Assembly (NCBI GenBank): GCA_900109895.1
Contig: FOBR01000021.1
Span: forward strand, 1-64,000
Reading direction: 5' to 3'
From: a bacterium A37T11
GTDB taxonomy: Bacteria > Bacteroidota > Bacteroidia > Sphingobacteriales > Sphingobacteriaceae
Length of the DNA: 64,000 bases
Positions 16,448-25,308 of the stretch are shown here, in pieces (position 1 is the stretch's first letter; each line of letters opens with the position of its first letter). The notes below the pieces were generated by a model. It had not been told where the DNA came from. It saw nothing but the letters and a program-made list of their open reading frames with translations, and did not search any database. Position numbers and translations under genes: made by a program.

Positions 16448-16942
16448 TTAGGGCCAAAATCGCTTTCGGAGTAACCAAGCCAAGGAAGCCACGAGTATCA
16501 CCGACAGACCTACGATCCACCAGGACCAGCCCGTACTGACAGCGACCGACCGATTGGTTGCTTCGCTTCGTTTGTCAATATGGCTGCTATCAGTCAACGC
16601 GATAGACACCTTGGAAACCAGCCGGCTGCCGGAAAACTGCAACGAATCTTCCTGCATGGCTTTTTGGCGATACACGACTACCTGGCTGGCCTTACCAATA
16701 AAGCCCGAGTCCGGATGGTAACGAAATGCCCCCACCGGGGAGAGGACCAAAGCCTCCTGCAGGTCGTAATTCCGGTGCAGCCACATTTCCTTCAGCGTGT
16801 CCAACTGCGTTAAGTCCACTTTTCTTTGAACGGAACTATGCATTTCGCTTTGTTGGGAAGCATCGCTTTTCAACTGGCGTTTGGTACTGCAAGAAATGCT
16901 CCATAGCACGACTGTAATGAGCATGACACTTAAGCGTTTCAT
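16448..16942 (-). CDS. Lipoprotein with C-terminal transmembrane helix
   Basis: I chose the ATG at 16942 because it gives a clean lipoprotein signal (MKRLSVMLITVVLWSISC, lipobox SISC); a longer frame starts at 16975 but would overlap the FN3 gene. The mature protein of ~147 residues is polar (KRQLKSDASQQSEMHSSVQRKVD) and ends with a single hydrophobic helix (WWIVGLSVILVASLAWLL) and a basic tail. A lipid anchor plus a C-terminal helix would span the periplasm between two membranes. No family recognised. It is the last gene of the CHAP operon and lies 14 bp after the FN3 gene. Confidence 0.65.
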   Translation of the reverse strand: MKRLSVMLITVVLWSISCSTKRQLKSDASQQSEMHSSVQRKVDLTQLDTLKEMWLHRNYDLQEALVLSPVGAFRYHPDSGFIGKASQVVVYRQKAMQEDSLQFSGSRLVSKVSIALTDSSHIDKRSEATNRSVAVSTGWSWWIVGLSVILVASLAWLLRKRFWP

Positions 16943-16955
16943 ATCAACTGCATCC

Positions 16956-17597
16956 TTAAGCATCCACCTGGGCAATCAGGGAAGAAACAGGGCTCCAGCC
17001 ACTAATGCCACGCTTGTTACGCGCACGTACCCGGAAATAGTACCGTACACCGTCTTGCACCGGTGAATAGAAGTTGCCGCGTGAGTTTGAGTTGCTGCCC
17101 GCAGACTTCCATATCAACTGGTTCTGCTCATCGTTTTCCCAGGCAATCTGCATCTCGTAGTCGTAAGCCTCCCTCACGGCCGGAAACTCCAGCAGGATTT
17201 CGGCTGGCCTCGATGAAAGACGCAGACGACTCCATGCCGGAGCCGATGGGCTGCCCAGGCTCTTCGGGTCTGCGACGGGAAGGAAACCAGAACTTAACTG
17301 TACGGAGCTCACATCCGTAAAGTTATTGATGTAACTGCTCACCCTGCGCATCATAATGATGAGTACTTCGCGGGCCTCATCCTTTTCTTTCTTTTGCTGC
17401 GCGCTGGCATTCCGGTTGGCGGTGATGCCCTGCTTGGCGATATAGTCAAGTGCCGCTGCTTCATAATCAGCAAACGGAGGGTTCAGGTTCGGAAAATTGG
17501 TATTCGTGCGCAGTGCATCCGCAGAGCGTGTGGCTAAAGAAGCGAGGTCAGCGTCGCTTAAATACTTGTAATTACTGATTAATTTGGGAGTTCTCAT
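16956..17597 (-). CDS. Fibronectin type III domain protein
   Basis: 213 residues without signal peptide. Residues ~1-110 are helical (DADLASLATRSADALRTN, AQQKKEKDEAREVLIIMMRR). Residues ~115-212 look like one fibronectin type III domain (SPSAPAWSRLRLS, YDYEMQIAWEN, GVRYYFRVRARNKRGISGWS). Proteins with this layout are frequent in Bacteroidota, often near phage-like or cell-wall genes, with no assigned function. Third gene of the minus-strand operon after the 4-TM protein and the CHAP hydrolase. Confidence 0.75.
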   Translation of the reverse strand: MRTPKLISNYKYLSDADLASLATRSADALRTNTNFPNLNPPFADYEAAALDYIAKQGITANRNASAQQKKEKDEAREVLIIMMRRVSSYINNFTDVSSVQLSSGFLPVADPKSLGSPSAPAWSRLRLSSRPAEILLEFPAVREAYDYEMQIAWENDEQNQLIWKSAGSNSNSRGNFYSPVQDGVRYYFRVRARNKRGISGWSPVSSLIAQVDA

Positions 17598-17656
17598 TGT
17601 TTTTGTTTTTGTTTTTAATTTTTATGTATTCAATTATTTAATAGAATTTCTTAGAA

Positions 17657-17696
17657 CGTCATCCGGAGCGAACGAAGTGAGTCGAAGGATCTCTGC
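17657..17696. repeat. REP-like intergenic repeat
   Basis: CGTCATCCGGAGCGAACGAA followed by GTGAGTCGAAGGATCTCTGC. This 'GTCAT.C.GAGCGAA...CGA(A)GGATCT' text is a dispersed intergenic repeat familiar from many genomes. It sits in the gap between the FN3 and CHAP genes. Confidence 0.5.
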
Positions 17697-17727
17697 TATT
17701 TCCGTTGTACTTCGTTCAACATGCCGA

Positions 17728-18408
17728 TTATTTTGAGATCCAATCAGCGACTTTGTAAATCGTTTTGATCAGTCTCTTTTTTCGGTATACGCCTTCTCCA
17801 GGGCCTGCACGGATAGGGTGGGAGGGATCGTCTGCGGGTGCAATGGCACCGGTATTGTTGGTATTGGCTTCGACTGTGATGCACCAAATTCCATCCCAAC
17901 TGTCTACAAATCCGCAATGGCCAATGCGTTTTAGTTCGGAGAAGTATAAGCCGAATACGTCGCCGGCTAAGGGAGTTGTACGTTGTAAGTTATACGTTGT
18001 AAGTCCCTGCATGGCGCCAATTGGCTTCTGTTGCTTCTTTTCCCAAACAACACGTTTCGCCGGAAACAATGCCGGTGCCCAGCCGTTCTTTGGATTGCCA
18101 ATACCGGCTTCGTGTAAACACCAGCACACGTAGGCAGCACAATAAGAATAGCCTTTTGTAAGACCAATGTACTTTAAGTATTTCTCAACCTCCGGCCCGT
18201 CGTTCTTAACAGTTGCCTCCCGAACCCCAATTTCGGCGGTGTAAATGTGGCGGAGGGTTTGGCGTTGTGATGAGGTCTGTAGCGATCCAGAACCCATCGG
18301 CGTCGCTACATCCTTATTTGGTTTGTTTACAACAAAACCAAAAATACCGCACAGCACAACAAAACCAATCCGGAAAAAATACCTGTCAAAATCTTTGCTT
18401 CTAAACAT
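17728..18408 (-). CDS. CHAP-domain peptidoglycan hydrolase (NlpC/P60-like)
   Basis: 226 residues. Residues ~10-28 (YFFRIGFVVLCGIFGFVV) form a signal anchor. The domain at ~55-215 has the CHAP landmarks: Cys in YSYCAAYVCW, His in IGHCGFVDSW and Asn in VEANTNN, the expected Cys-His-Asn order. Such enzymes cut peptide cross-links or act as amidases on peptidoglycan. A Shine-Dalgarno-like AAAGGAAT lies 4-5 bp before the ATG, supporting this start even though it overlaps the 4-TM gene by 82 bp. The codons for the short TTYNLQRTT stretch hold a 12-bp tandem duplication. The context suggests a cell-wall-acting unit controlled by the upstream RteC/LytTR genes. Confidence 0.8.
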   Translation of the reverse strand: MFRSKDFDRYFFRIGFVVLCGIFGFVVNKPNKDVATPMGSGSLQTSSQRQTLRHIYTAEIGVREATVKNDGPEVEKYLKYIGLTKGYSYCAAYVCWCLHEAGIGNPKNGWAPALFPAKRVVWEKKQQKPIGAMQGLTTYNLQRTTPLAGDVFGLYFSELKRIGHCGFVDSWDGIWCITVEANTNNTGAIAPADDPSHPIRAGPGEGVYRKKRLIKTIYKVADWISK

Positions 18409-18791
18409 GACGTGATTCCTTTCTTTAAATAATCGTGTTCATCATCCCATTCATAAAATTCCGTGAGGGTAGGGCGTACCATTCGCAGCAGAAGCCAGGC
18501 TGATACCACAAAAGCATCGACCATAAGGATAGCGAGAAGAACCGCGCTCAGCACCCCAATATCCAGAGCTGCTGCACTGGGGTCTATCAGTCTCAGTAAA
18601 GGCCCGCTGTATACAAACAACCCTAGTAAAATAAGTACCTGCCCCACTGCAATCAAAGCCTTCCAACCCAGCCAATGCCAGAAATTGAATCCATTCAGTT
18701 CCCGTTCCCAGGCCATTTCCTCCGCTAAGTCGGCTTCACTAAGCGGGTAACCATTTATCCCGATTACCGGGATCTCTTTTTGTTTTTGCAT
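18327..18791 (-). CDS. Four-TM membrane protein
   Basis: 154 residues with about four hydrophobic helices (WLGWKALIAVGQVLILLGLFVY; DIGVLSAVLLAILMVDAFVVSAW; ... GIFSGLVLLCCAVFLVLL). The N-terminal 35 residues are cytoplasmic-like and polar. A strong ribosome binding site (AAAGGAGT) precedes the ATG. Its last 27 codons overlap the start of the CHAP gene in another frame. First gene after the twin palindromes, so probably the direct target of their regulator. Size and position are holin-like, but I cannot assign a family. Confidence 0.7.
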   Translation of the reverse strand: MQKQKEIPVIGINGYPLSEADLAEEMAWERELNGFNFWHWLGWKALIAVGQVLILLGLFVYSGPLLRLIDPSAAALDIGVLSAVLLAILMVDAFVVSAWLLLRMVRPTLTEFYEWDDEHDYLKKGITSCLEAKILTGIFSGLVLLCCAVFLVLL

Positions 18792-18846
18792 TTTTTACTC
18801 CTTTCTTTTTAATAATAAGGCAAAGGTGTCAAGGTTCAGAAACTGT

Positions 18847-18984
18847 TTATCACAAGTTGAACCGTATACGGTGTTTTTTTTAAAAAGAAATAGATAGGGG
18901 ATTTAATGAGGTTTCATCGGTTGTTTTTTGGGTATCACAATAGGTTTAGGAGGTTATCACAAGTTGAACCGTATACGGTGTTTT
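18847..18984. promoter_or_regulatory. Two direct repeats with ACCGTATACGGT palindrome (candidate RteC operators)
   Basis: An exact 31-bp direct repeat occurs at 18847-18877 and 18954-18984, 107 bp apart. Each copy contains the perfect palindrome ACCGTATACGGT (18861-18872, 18968-18979). The upstream copy ends in the stop codon of the RteC-like gene; the other lies 56 bp before the ATG of the 4-TM gene. The position between a regulator and the next operon, and the ~10-turn spacing, suggest cooperative binding. That RteC binds here is inference. Confidence 0.55.
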
Positions 18985-19831
18985 ATTCATCGGCATCATC
19001 CATGCGATTATTCAGGGCGTCAAGAAGTTCATCCAAAAAAACGGTGCGACCCTTTTTCCGGATGCGCAGTTCCTGAAACACGCGGTAAATATTGCCCAGG
19101 TCAATGAAAAATACACATTCAAAGTAGTCGCTGATCTGTTTGAGATCAGCCTGCCCATTGTTGAATACATGCCGGGATTCCAACGCATAGATCAATTCGG
19201 TTAACGCAGCCTTGGGAGCTGTCCAACGCATCGGAGACAACTGACCGGGCAATTGCAGGCTAAAGTCCATCTTTCCGGGTTTACTCAACGCTTCCAGCGC
19301 ATCGGTGAGATAGAGGCGCAACAGCTCATTAGCCATCATCTCAGCCACACGGTAGTCGTGGCTGCTGCTGAAGCGGTGGTCTGAGTCGGCATAATGGTTG
19401 TCAAGCCCCAGTCGGAAATCGTACTGGCCCCGCCTGAAAAATTTTTCATCCAAGTAAGTCATTCCCGAGCGGTAATATCGGTAGAATTCCAGATTTTGTT
19501 TATAATACTGGTTAATATGGTCCTGTGCTTTCTGCAAATACCGGCGCATGGCCTTGTCATTTCCACCGGGTTTATTGACCTCCAGGCTGTAAAGCGCCTG
19601 ATGGTAGATCAGCTTGCTGTAAATAGTCGGTTTGATCTCTTTAAAAAACAAGATCTCTTCGGCAGGATCGATAAAATGATACTCAACAATAAATTGTTTT
19701 AGCGACTGTAAACCAACATCCAGTACGTGGAGTGATAGCTCTGATCGTTTGATGGGATGGTCGACTTCCAAGGCAATATTACCCAGGTCCTCCTGTATCC
19801 GGGCTTCGAGTTGTTTGCAAAATGTTTTCAT
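18983..19831 (-). CDS. rteC: RteC-family regulator
   Basis: 282 residues, the usual length of RteC. Landmarks are FIVEYHFIDPAEEILFFKEI, YRYYRSGMTYLDEKFFRRGQ, SSSHDYRVAEMMANELLRLYL and a C-terminal helical part with a winged-helix-like stretch (LTELIYALESRHVFNNGQADLKQISDYFECVF, then FQELRIRKKGRTVFLDELLDALNNRM). In CTnDOT, RteC is the DNA-binding protein that activates excision genes; here no integrase or excision gene is visible. It lies 20 bp after the LytTR gene and upstream of the twin palindromes. A role as activator of the CHAP operon is inferred. Confidence 0.85.
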   Translation of the reverse strand: MKTFCKQLEARIQEDLGNIALEVDHPIKRSELSLHVLDVGLQSLKQFIVEYHFIDPAEEILFFKEIKPTIYSKLIYHQALYSLEVNKPGGNDKAMRRYLQKAQDHINQYYKQNLEFYRYYRSGMTYLDEKFFRRGQYDFRLGLDNHYADSDHRFSSSHDYRVAEMMANELLRLYLTDALEALSKPGKMDFSLQLPGQLSPMRWTAPKAALTELIYALESRHVFNNGQADLKQISDYFECVFFIDLGNIYRVFQELRIRKKGRTVFLDELLDALNNRMDDADE

Positions 19832-19851
19832 AGGTCATGCAGATTGGTTGA

Positions 19852-20727
19852 TTAAACTATACGTGGTGTGGCCCAGGCTATGACCGCTGCCGCATTTTCA
19901 CGTCCTACATGGATTGTCAGGTTTAATTTATCCAGAAGCTTTAGTTCCAATGATCGGTTGGGTTTATTGGACCAGCTGGCGATGCTGGAGATACATACAA
20001 TATACTGCCGTGATACCTTATGAAACCAATCCGGATTCATGTATTTGGATAATTCCTCCACCGGGTATGGGTTTAAATAACTACGTCCATCACGCATGAC
20101 GACCGTGTGTCCTTCATCCTTGAAACTAAAATAAGCAATATCACAGACCCAAATAGTCATCTCCTTATAACCGTTGCGCATGCGCAATTGGTGAGGACGT
20201 TCCGTCGAGCGCTTAAATTTCGTAGCCCATTCAGCCAATTTATGGATCACCTTCAGATAAGTAAAAGCCTGTGATAGAGAATAGATGAGAATATATAGCA
20301 CATTTAGCGAAAAAAGAAATAGGGCTCCTATTTTAAATTCGTTGCTTAGATAGGCCAGTATACGTTCAGATACTCCCAGTACGGAATAAATAAACCAAAA
20401 GACTATCGAGGGAAGTAACAGTGGAAGAAAGTAACAAAAGATCAGCTGTTTTTTGAGTCGTTCCCGAAGATCAGTGACCCACGGCCACTTCCTGTCAAGC
20501 CTTCTGGTCATCCAGTGGTTAAATTCTAATACGATGAAAGTAACAAGGCAGCTTAGAACGAGCGCCAACCAATAGGATGGACTGCGGAAATGAGTGATCA
20601 GATCATCCGCTTCTTTAATAACCATCACCTGATGGCCGATAAAAATACTCAGCAGGAGCCGGAGCCATAGTGGCAAATACCTTAATTGGCTAGGGGGAAG
20701 GGTCCCCTGACGTAAAATTGTTTCCAT
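19852..20727 (-). CDS. Membrane-bound LytTR-domain regulator
   Basis: 291 residues. Four hydrophobic helices in the first ~160 residues (LWLRLLLSIFIGHQVMVI; WLALVLSCLVTFIVLEF; IFCYFLPLLLPSIVFWFIYS; ALFLFSLNVLYILIYSLS). The C-terminal ~100 residues are a LytTR DNA-binding domain (VCDIAYFSFKDEGHTVVMRD, then DWFHKVSRQYIVCISSI). There is no receiver domain, so it would be a membrane one-component regulator. It starts the minus-strand unit with the RteC gene. A promoter-like TTG-N19-TATTTTTG is found 43 bp upstream. Confidence 0.85.
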   Translation of the reverse strand: METILRQGTLPPSQLRYLPLWLRLLLSIFIGHQVMVIKEADDLITHFRSPSYWLALVLSCLVTFIVLEFNHWMTRRLDRKWPWVTDLRERLKKQLIFCYFLPLLLPSIVFWFIYSVLGVSERILAYLSNEFKIGALFLFSLNVLYILIYSLSQAFTYLKVIHKLAEWATKFKRSTERPHQLRMRNGYKEMTIWVCDIAYFSFKDEGHTVVMRDGRSYLNPYPVEELSKYMNPDWFHKVSRQYIVCISSIASWSNKPNRSLELKLLDKLNLTIHVGRENAAAVIAWATPRIV

Positions 20728-20769
20728 ATATTAGTCTACATAATGTGAAGAATGGTAGTTATTTATTCA

Positions 20770-20799
20770 CAAAAATACAGCTTAAGCTCTCATTGGCAA
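20770..20799 (-). promoter_or_regulatory. Bacteroidota-type promoter (TTG-N19-TATTTTTG)
   Basis: On the minus strand TTG (20797-20799) and TATTTTTG (20770-20777) are separated by 19 bp, matching the -33/-7 pattern with TAnnTTTG. It lies 43 bp before the ATG of the LytTR gene at 20727. The only one in the window with both elements at good spacing. Confidence 0.55.
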
Positions 20800-20948
20800 T
20801 ATGCCATGTACCGAAATCTCTGCGAAGTGTACATAGAAATTACAAAAAATGCCCTAAAATAGTGTTAAAATAACTTTTTTAGCATAAAAAAATCTGGCCA
20901 ACTGTCAAAAATTTCCTTCATGTGCACTTGCCCATTCGGTAAAAAACT

Positions 20949-23900
20949 TCACTTAAAACTTGGATTTACGTACACTTCGCCCAATAATTGATTTTTATCT
21001 GCCCCCATCGAAGCAATACCCGCTCTTGAATCTCTGATTTCACTACGTGCGTTAGCTATGTTATTTCTTTTTTCAGCGAGATCAGCCACCTTGTCGATTT
21101 TGCCTTTATTTAATGCCTTTCCTATCTTGTTATTTAGTCTTTGTTCTTGCTTTCTTAATTGATTTTCTCTATTTTTTAATTGAGCATCAATTCGGTCCGC
21201 CTTCTTTTTGTCTTTTGGGTCTTCCCATTCCTTCCCGTTTTGGTCTATCAAACGAACCGGATTATTTGCAACATAAACGTAAGACGACATTGAATAATAC
21301 TTCTCCGCCAACGGATCCACCGCATTCCACCTCCCTATCACCGGATCATATGACCGCGCGCCATAGTCATAAAGATTACTGCCATCCTGCAGTTCTTTAC
21401 CGTTGTAAAAGTAGCGGTTCTTGGGCGTAGTTATAACACCCTGGCCGTAACTTAACCCAAATGGATAATAATTACTCACAAACTTGGCCGTAGTTTGGCT
21501 GTTAGCAGCAAAACCAGACCGGGTATTGCCTAGGTGATCCTTTAGGAAGTACTCATAGGCATAGCCATTACTGGTGGTATTGACCGCCCTGCCTTCCTCT
21601 GTCTGGATAAAGTTCAGTTTGGTGTCTTCCCATTCAATGCCGTCAATGTAATCGGTAGCAGTCGTACCAAACACCGTTCTTAGCTTCCTACCCGAGGCAT
21701 CATAGGTATAGGTCAGTTGCCCGGCAGGGGTTTTAACAATCCGTGGCAGGTTGATGGAATTGTAGGTAATTGTATCCAGGTTATTGGCCGTATTACTGGC
21801 CAGCGTATTCTTCCGCTTGATTAGGTTACCATTGCCGTCATAAGTGTAGTTCACCGTACCGGGGGAGTGGTATCCCACCGTGGCATCCGTACTCAGATCG
21901 GTCACCGCTGTCAGTTTGTTATAGCTGTACGTATAATTCAGCGAATCGGTATGTACGGTACTGCTGACCGCCCTGCGTAGCGTCTCAATATTACCCATGG
22001 TGGTGTAGCTTATCGTCTCGCGGTAAGCACCCGTGCTCAACGCACCCCGTGTGAGCCGGTTAATAGCGTCATACTGGTAGCCATAGGTCTGGATACCAGC
22101 GGTAGGTCCTTGGCGGTACTGCTGATAGACAATGTTTCCATTATACTGCTTGCTGGTACCTTCGGTATAGAGCAGCCGCTGGTAAAACAAACTGCTGGAA
22201 TCTGAGCTGAGCCAACCCCGGGGGTTGTACTTATACGCCACTGTCTGCTGGTAGTTGATGCTGTCGGTACTATGCACCCGCTTTTGGTAGAGCTGGCCTA
22301 TTTCGTTGTAGACATTATGGGCCATTAGCGTGCGGGTTGGAGCAGGAGTGGCCGAAGCCGGTGTCACCGTCTTCCAGGTATCCAGCAGCCTTTCCTGGTG
22401 GTCGTAGTCATATTCCGTGGCTACCGTAGCCTGCAGCACCGTTGCCGTACCAGCTGTATTGGCCGTATAATGTTTTCTAGTGCTCTTTTTAGGTTTCCCG
22501 GTAAAGGTATAACTGGTGGAGACATCATCGTAGTTCAGCGGGCTGACCACCCCACCTTTATAGTGCTGGCTGAACTGGCGGGTCACCTGACCCTTGTTAT
22601 CGTAGTAAAAGACCGTTATCAACCGATTGGTGGTACCCGTCGTGCCATCCATCACCTTGGTCACCGTCACTGTCGGCAAGCTCTGCGTCATGGAGCTGTA
22701 GCCAGTTGGGCGGTAATTAACCGGCAATGCCAGCAAAGTAGCCACATTGTAGTCATCATAATAGTTTACCAGCAGATTGGTTACCACGTTAGTTGTAGGC
22801 CAGCTGCGATTACTCCAGGTCGTACTGGCACGTTCTTCCCACAGCACAGCCGTTTGGTTGGAGACCAGCGCCTGCAGATCCGTCCAGGAGATTGCCACCC
22901 CGCCATTATTCCAGACTCCGGTGAGCACCACCCGCCCCAGACCATCATACTTGGTAATCATCCATTCCTTCCGGGCCCGTTGCAGCAAATCCTGGGTAGC
23001 CACCACCTGGTCCAGCTTATTATACACCATGTATTCCACCCCCTTACCAGGCAGCTGTTTGCGGATCATGCGGTTGCGCTCGTCATATTGGTACTGGTAG
23101 CCATATCCCGCTATTTCATTGGCCGAAGGCAGCGTACTCCCCCGGTCGGGATTAATACCCGGGGGCAAGACATAGGTCAGGTTGCCAAAGTCATCATACA
23201 CATAATAGGTGCTCAGGATCTCCTGGGTAGACCCTTTCAGGTTAAACGTCCGTTTTAACACCACCTTTCCTTCCTTGTCTTTGTACTCCTCCGTAGTATG
23301 CAGCCTAAGGTTAAACCCGGTGGCCGTACTGTCCCAGTTCTCATCCTTGCTGATGGTAACATAGAGTTCATTATTGGCATAGCTGATACCACTGCCAATG
23401 CTCAACGTGGGCACCCCAGTTGAAGAAAGACTCACTTGGTAGAGGATTACTTTTCTGGTCGTGGCCACTGTGGCAAATAAGTCGTTGTTATTAGTGGCGT
23501 ATTCTGTGCGGGCTGTATGACCACTACCTGAAATAGCTGTGTTCTTAGGCTGCCAGGCAGCCCCGGGAAACCCCTGCTGCTCCACGCGGTTCAAGGGTGA
23601 AGGCTCATAGACCGTCTGAGAATAAGGGTAAGCATTCTTAGCCTGTCCTGCTGGAGGGATGTTGTTGTAATAATAAGCCTGGGAGGTCAGCCCAGTGGTT
23701 TTATAGGCTCCGCCCACCAAAGAGGTGGAGGCATAAGGCAGGTATTGTTTATCCTCTCGGCCATAGGCATCATACGTAATGGGGATGACAATGTCTTTTG
23801 TAGCAGCTGGGGTAGCTTTCACCTGTACCGTCTGCATGGGCCTGCCTAACCCGTCGAAGTACTGCACCTGTTGCATAGCATCGGTCACAGCCGGGTTGGT

Positions 23901-24459
23901 AGGGGCTGAGCTAAAAGGCTTCAGGTAAGTGGTGGTATGGATGCAGTTATGATCGGAGCTTAAAGTACTACCGCCAACCGAAAAACTCACGGTAGTGGTA
24001 CCTGTACCACCAGCATTATATGCCTTTATGGTATAGGTCGTCAGTGGGGTGCCTGTAGTTGGGGTTCCCGTAATAGCCCCAGTGGTTTTGTTGAAACTCA
24101 TCCCTGCCGGCAATGCAGGGCTAATGCTATACCCCTGCCCCGTGCCCATTTTCCTTACCTTGTTGTTATAGCAATCAGCAATATAGATCGTGCCATCTGC
24201 CCCCACATGAATACCTGTTATAAAATTGAAGCTGGCCGAAAGCGGGGAGCCATTGTCCGCACCGGTGGCCCCGCTGCCAGCAACGGTGGTAACCACCCCC
24301 GATGGGGTCATTTTGCGGATCCGGTTGCTCATTTCGGCAATGTAGATATTGCCGGCGGCATCCTTGCCCATGGCCAGCGGACGGTAAAAACTGGCGCCGG
24401 TGCCTGTGCCGTCGGTGGTGGCTGTGCTTCCGGAACCGGCAAAGGTAGTCACCACGCCC
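20949..24459 (-). pseudogene. 5'-truncated NHL-repeat/DUF6443/RHS protein
   Basis: About 1170 codons stay open, but the 5' end is cut at the edge of the 1.28-kb duplicated block, leaving only a TTG start and no signal peptide. Residues ~1-110 carry NHL-type repeats ([36 protein letters not shown]), then an Ig-like/putative cadherin-like stretch. Next is DUF6443-like ([40 protein letters not shown]), YD repeats and the core ([43 protein letters not shown]). The tail (~75 residues after [13 protein letters not shown]) is a lysine-rich coiled coil that ends quickly, so the toxin is probably missing. No immunity gene lies downstream. Confidence 0.75.
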
Positions 24460-24552
24460 AAATTTTAAATGGTGAAATGATTACAAATTATATTCCGGCA
24501 AAATACTGATATTTATGTGTGGTTTTAATTTTTTCTTGTTGATTTTAAATTT

Positions 24553-24560
24553 TAACTTTG
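24553..24560 (+). promoter_or_regulatory. Possible -7 box TAACTTTG directly before an ATG
   Basis: TAACTTTG fits TAnnTTTG and ends 5 bp before the ATG at 24566, which would put the transcription start at or next to the start codon (leaderless message). The same box precedes copy 2 at 46795-46802. No good -33 box is seen. Confidence 0.35.
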
Positions 24561-24565
24561 CAATG

Positions 24566-25252
24566 ATGGAATACGAAGTACTGGACTGGCCGGTGGCCAG
24601 GGACTTAGTTGAAAAAAACGATGCCCATTGCATTGAATTAATTGACTACAATCAGGGTCAAGTTTATCAGTTAAAAGATTCTTCATATGTGGTCATGCCC
24701 GTTATGCCCTTTGCGAAATGCCTGCGGGTGTATCATCGGCAGCTTTTGGACGAATGGATAAGAAACTCTTTTTTTCCAACAGGCGAGCATTTCAGCGATT
24801 TTTATTATAAGCATAAAGCAATCATGGACAATTTTCCGCAATATACAGACAAGTTGCGGGAGGAATTGATCACCTATATTCAGAAAAAGCCGGGGAATAC
24901 AGGCCATGTGCCTGATTCAGACGATATAGACCTGATTTATAAAACGCTGCGTAAGAGAAAGAAATTCAGTACTTACCGGCTTCATTTTTATGCGCTCCTG
25001 GGTAGCTATATTATAAAAATATGTCCGGAAGAACATTTCAAGTGGGGATTATTGCAGAATAAGCAAATGCTGGATCCGCCGGTGAGCCTGGTTCTCCTAA
25101 AAAAACAGGATAACGCATGGCGGTATTTTGATTTAGAAGATTGTGTTGAAGGAAAATTTGGTTATCTAAGTGTTCAGTATGTTTTAAGTTCACCCACAAG
25201 ATTCAATAGAAGATTTAATGAAATAGAATCATTGCTGAGGGTAATGGATTAA
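24566..25252 (+). CDS. Immunity candidate for the PD-(D/E)xK toxin, copy 1
   Basis: 229 residues from the ATG at 24566 (MEYEVLDWPVARDLVEKND); an alternative ATG lies 3 bp upstream. The longer frame from 24515 has a hydrophobic lead that also encodes the toxin's flank, so I do not use it. The protein is cytoplasmic and acidic-aromatic, with no family I recognise. It has the size and place of an immunity gene: 54 bp after the end of the toxin frame in copy 2. In copy 1 only the last codons of that toxin remain, so this copy is an orphan immunity gene that could still protect. Confidence 0.6.
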   Translation: MEYEVLDWPVARDLVEKNDAHCIELIDYNQGQVYQLKDSSYVVMPVMPFAKCLRVYHRQLLDEWIRNSFFPTGEHFSDFYYKHKAIMDNFPQYTDKLREELITYIQKKPGNTGHVPDSDDIDLIYKTLRKRKKFSTYRLHFYALLGSYIIKICPEEHFKWGLLQNKQMLDPPVSLVLLKKQDNAWRYFDLEDCVEGKFGYLSVQYVLSSPTRFNRRFNEIESLLRVMD

Positions 25253-25308
25253 TTTAATAAGATAAATGACATTACTGGCATAGTAGGTAGAGAAATAACA
25301 TTACTAAT

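Noticed and set aside
16143-16520. 125-aa minus-strand frame rich in Tyr/Asn (YGY, NRNGFTAN)
   Set aside because: The frame is open only because the palindromic ACCC/GTATAC words avoid stops; it has no signal, no motif, and overlaps the better lipoprotein gene.
17985-18010. Tandem TACGTTGTAAGT in the CHAP gene as a regulatory repeat
   Set aside because: Only two units, in frame inside a coding region; more likely a small coding duplication.
18983-20727. Integrative element controlled by RteC
   Set aside because: No integrase, excisionase, mob or tra gene and no attachment repeats are visible in the window.
22398-23258. 286-aa plus-strand frame opposite the NHL/RHS gene
   Set aside because: His/Ile-rich shadow of the YD repeats; the minus strand has clear RHS motifs throughout.
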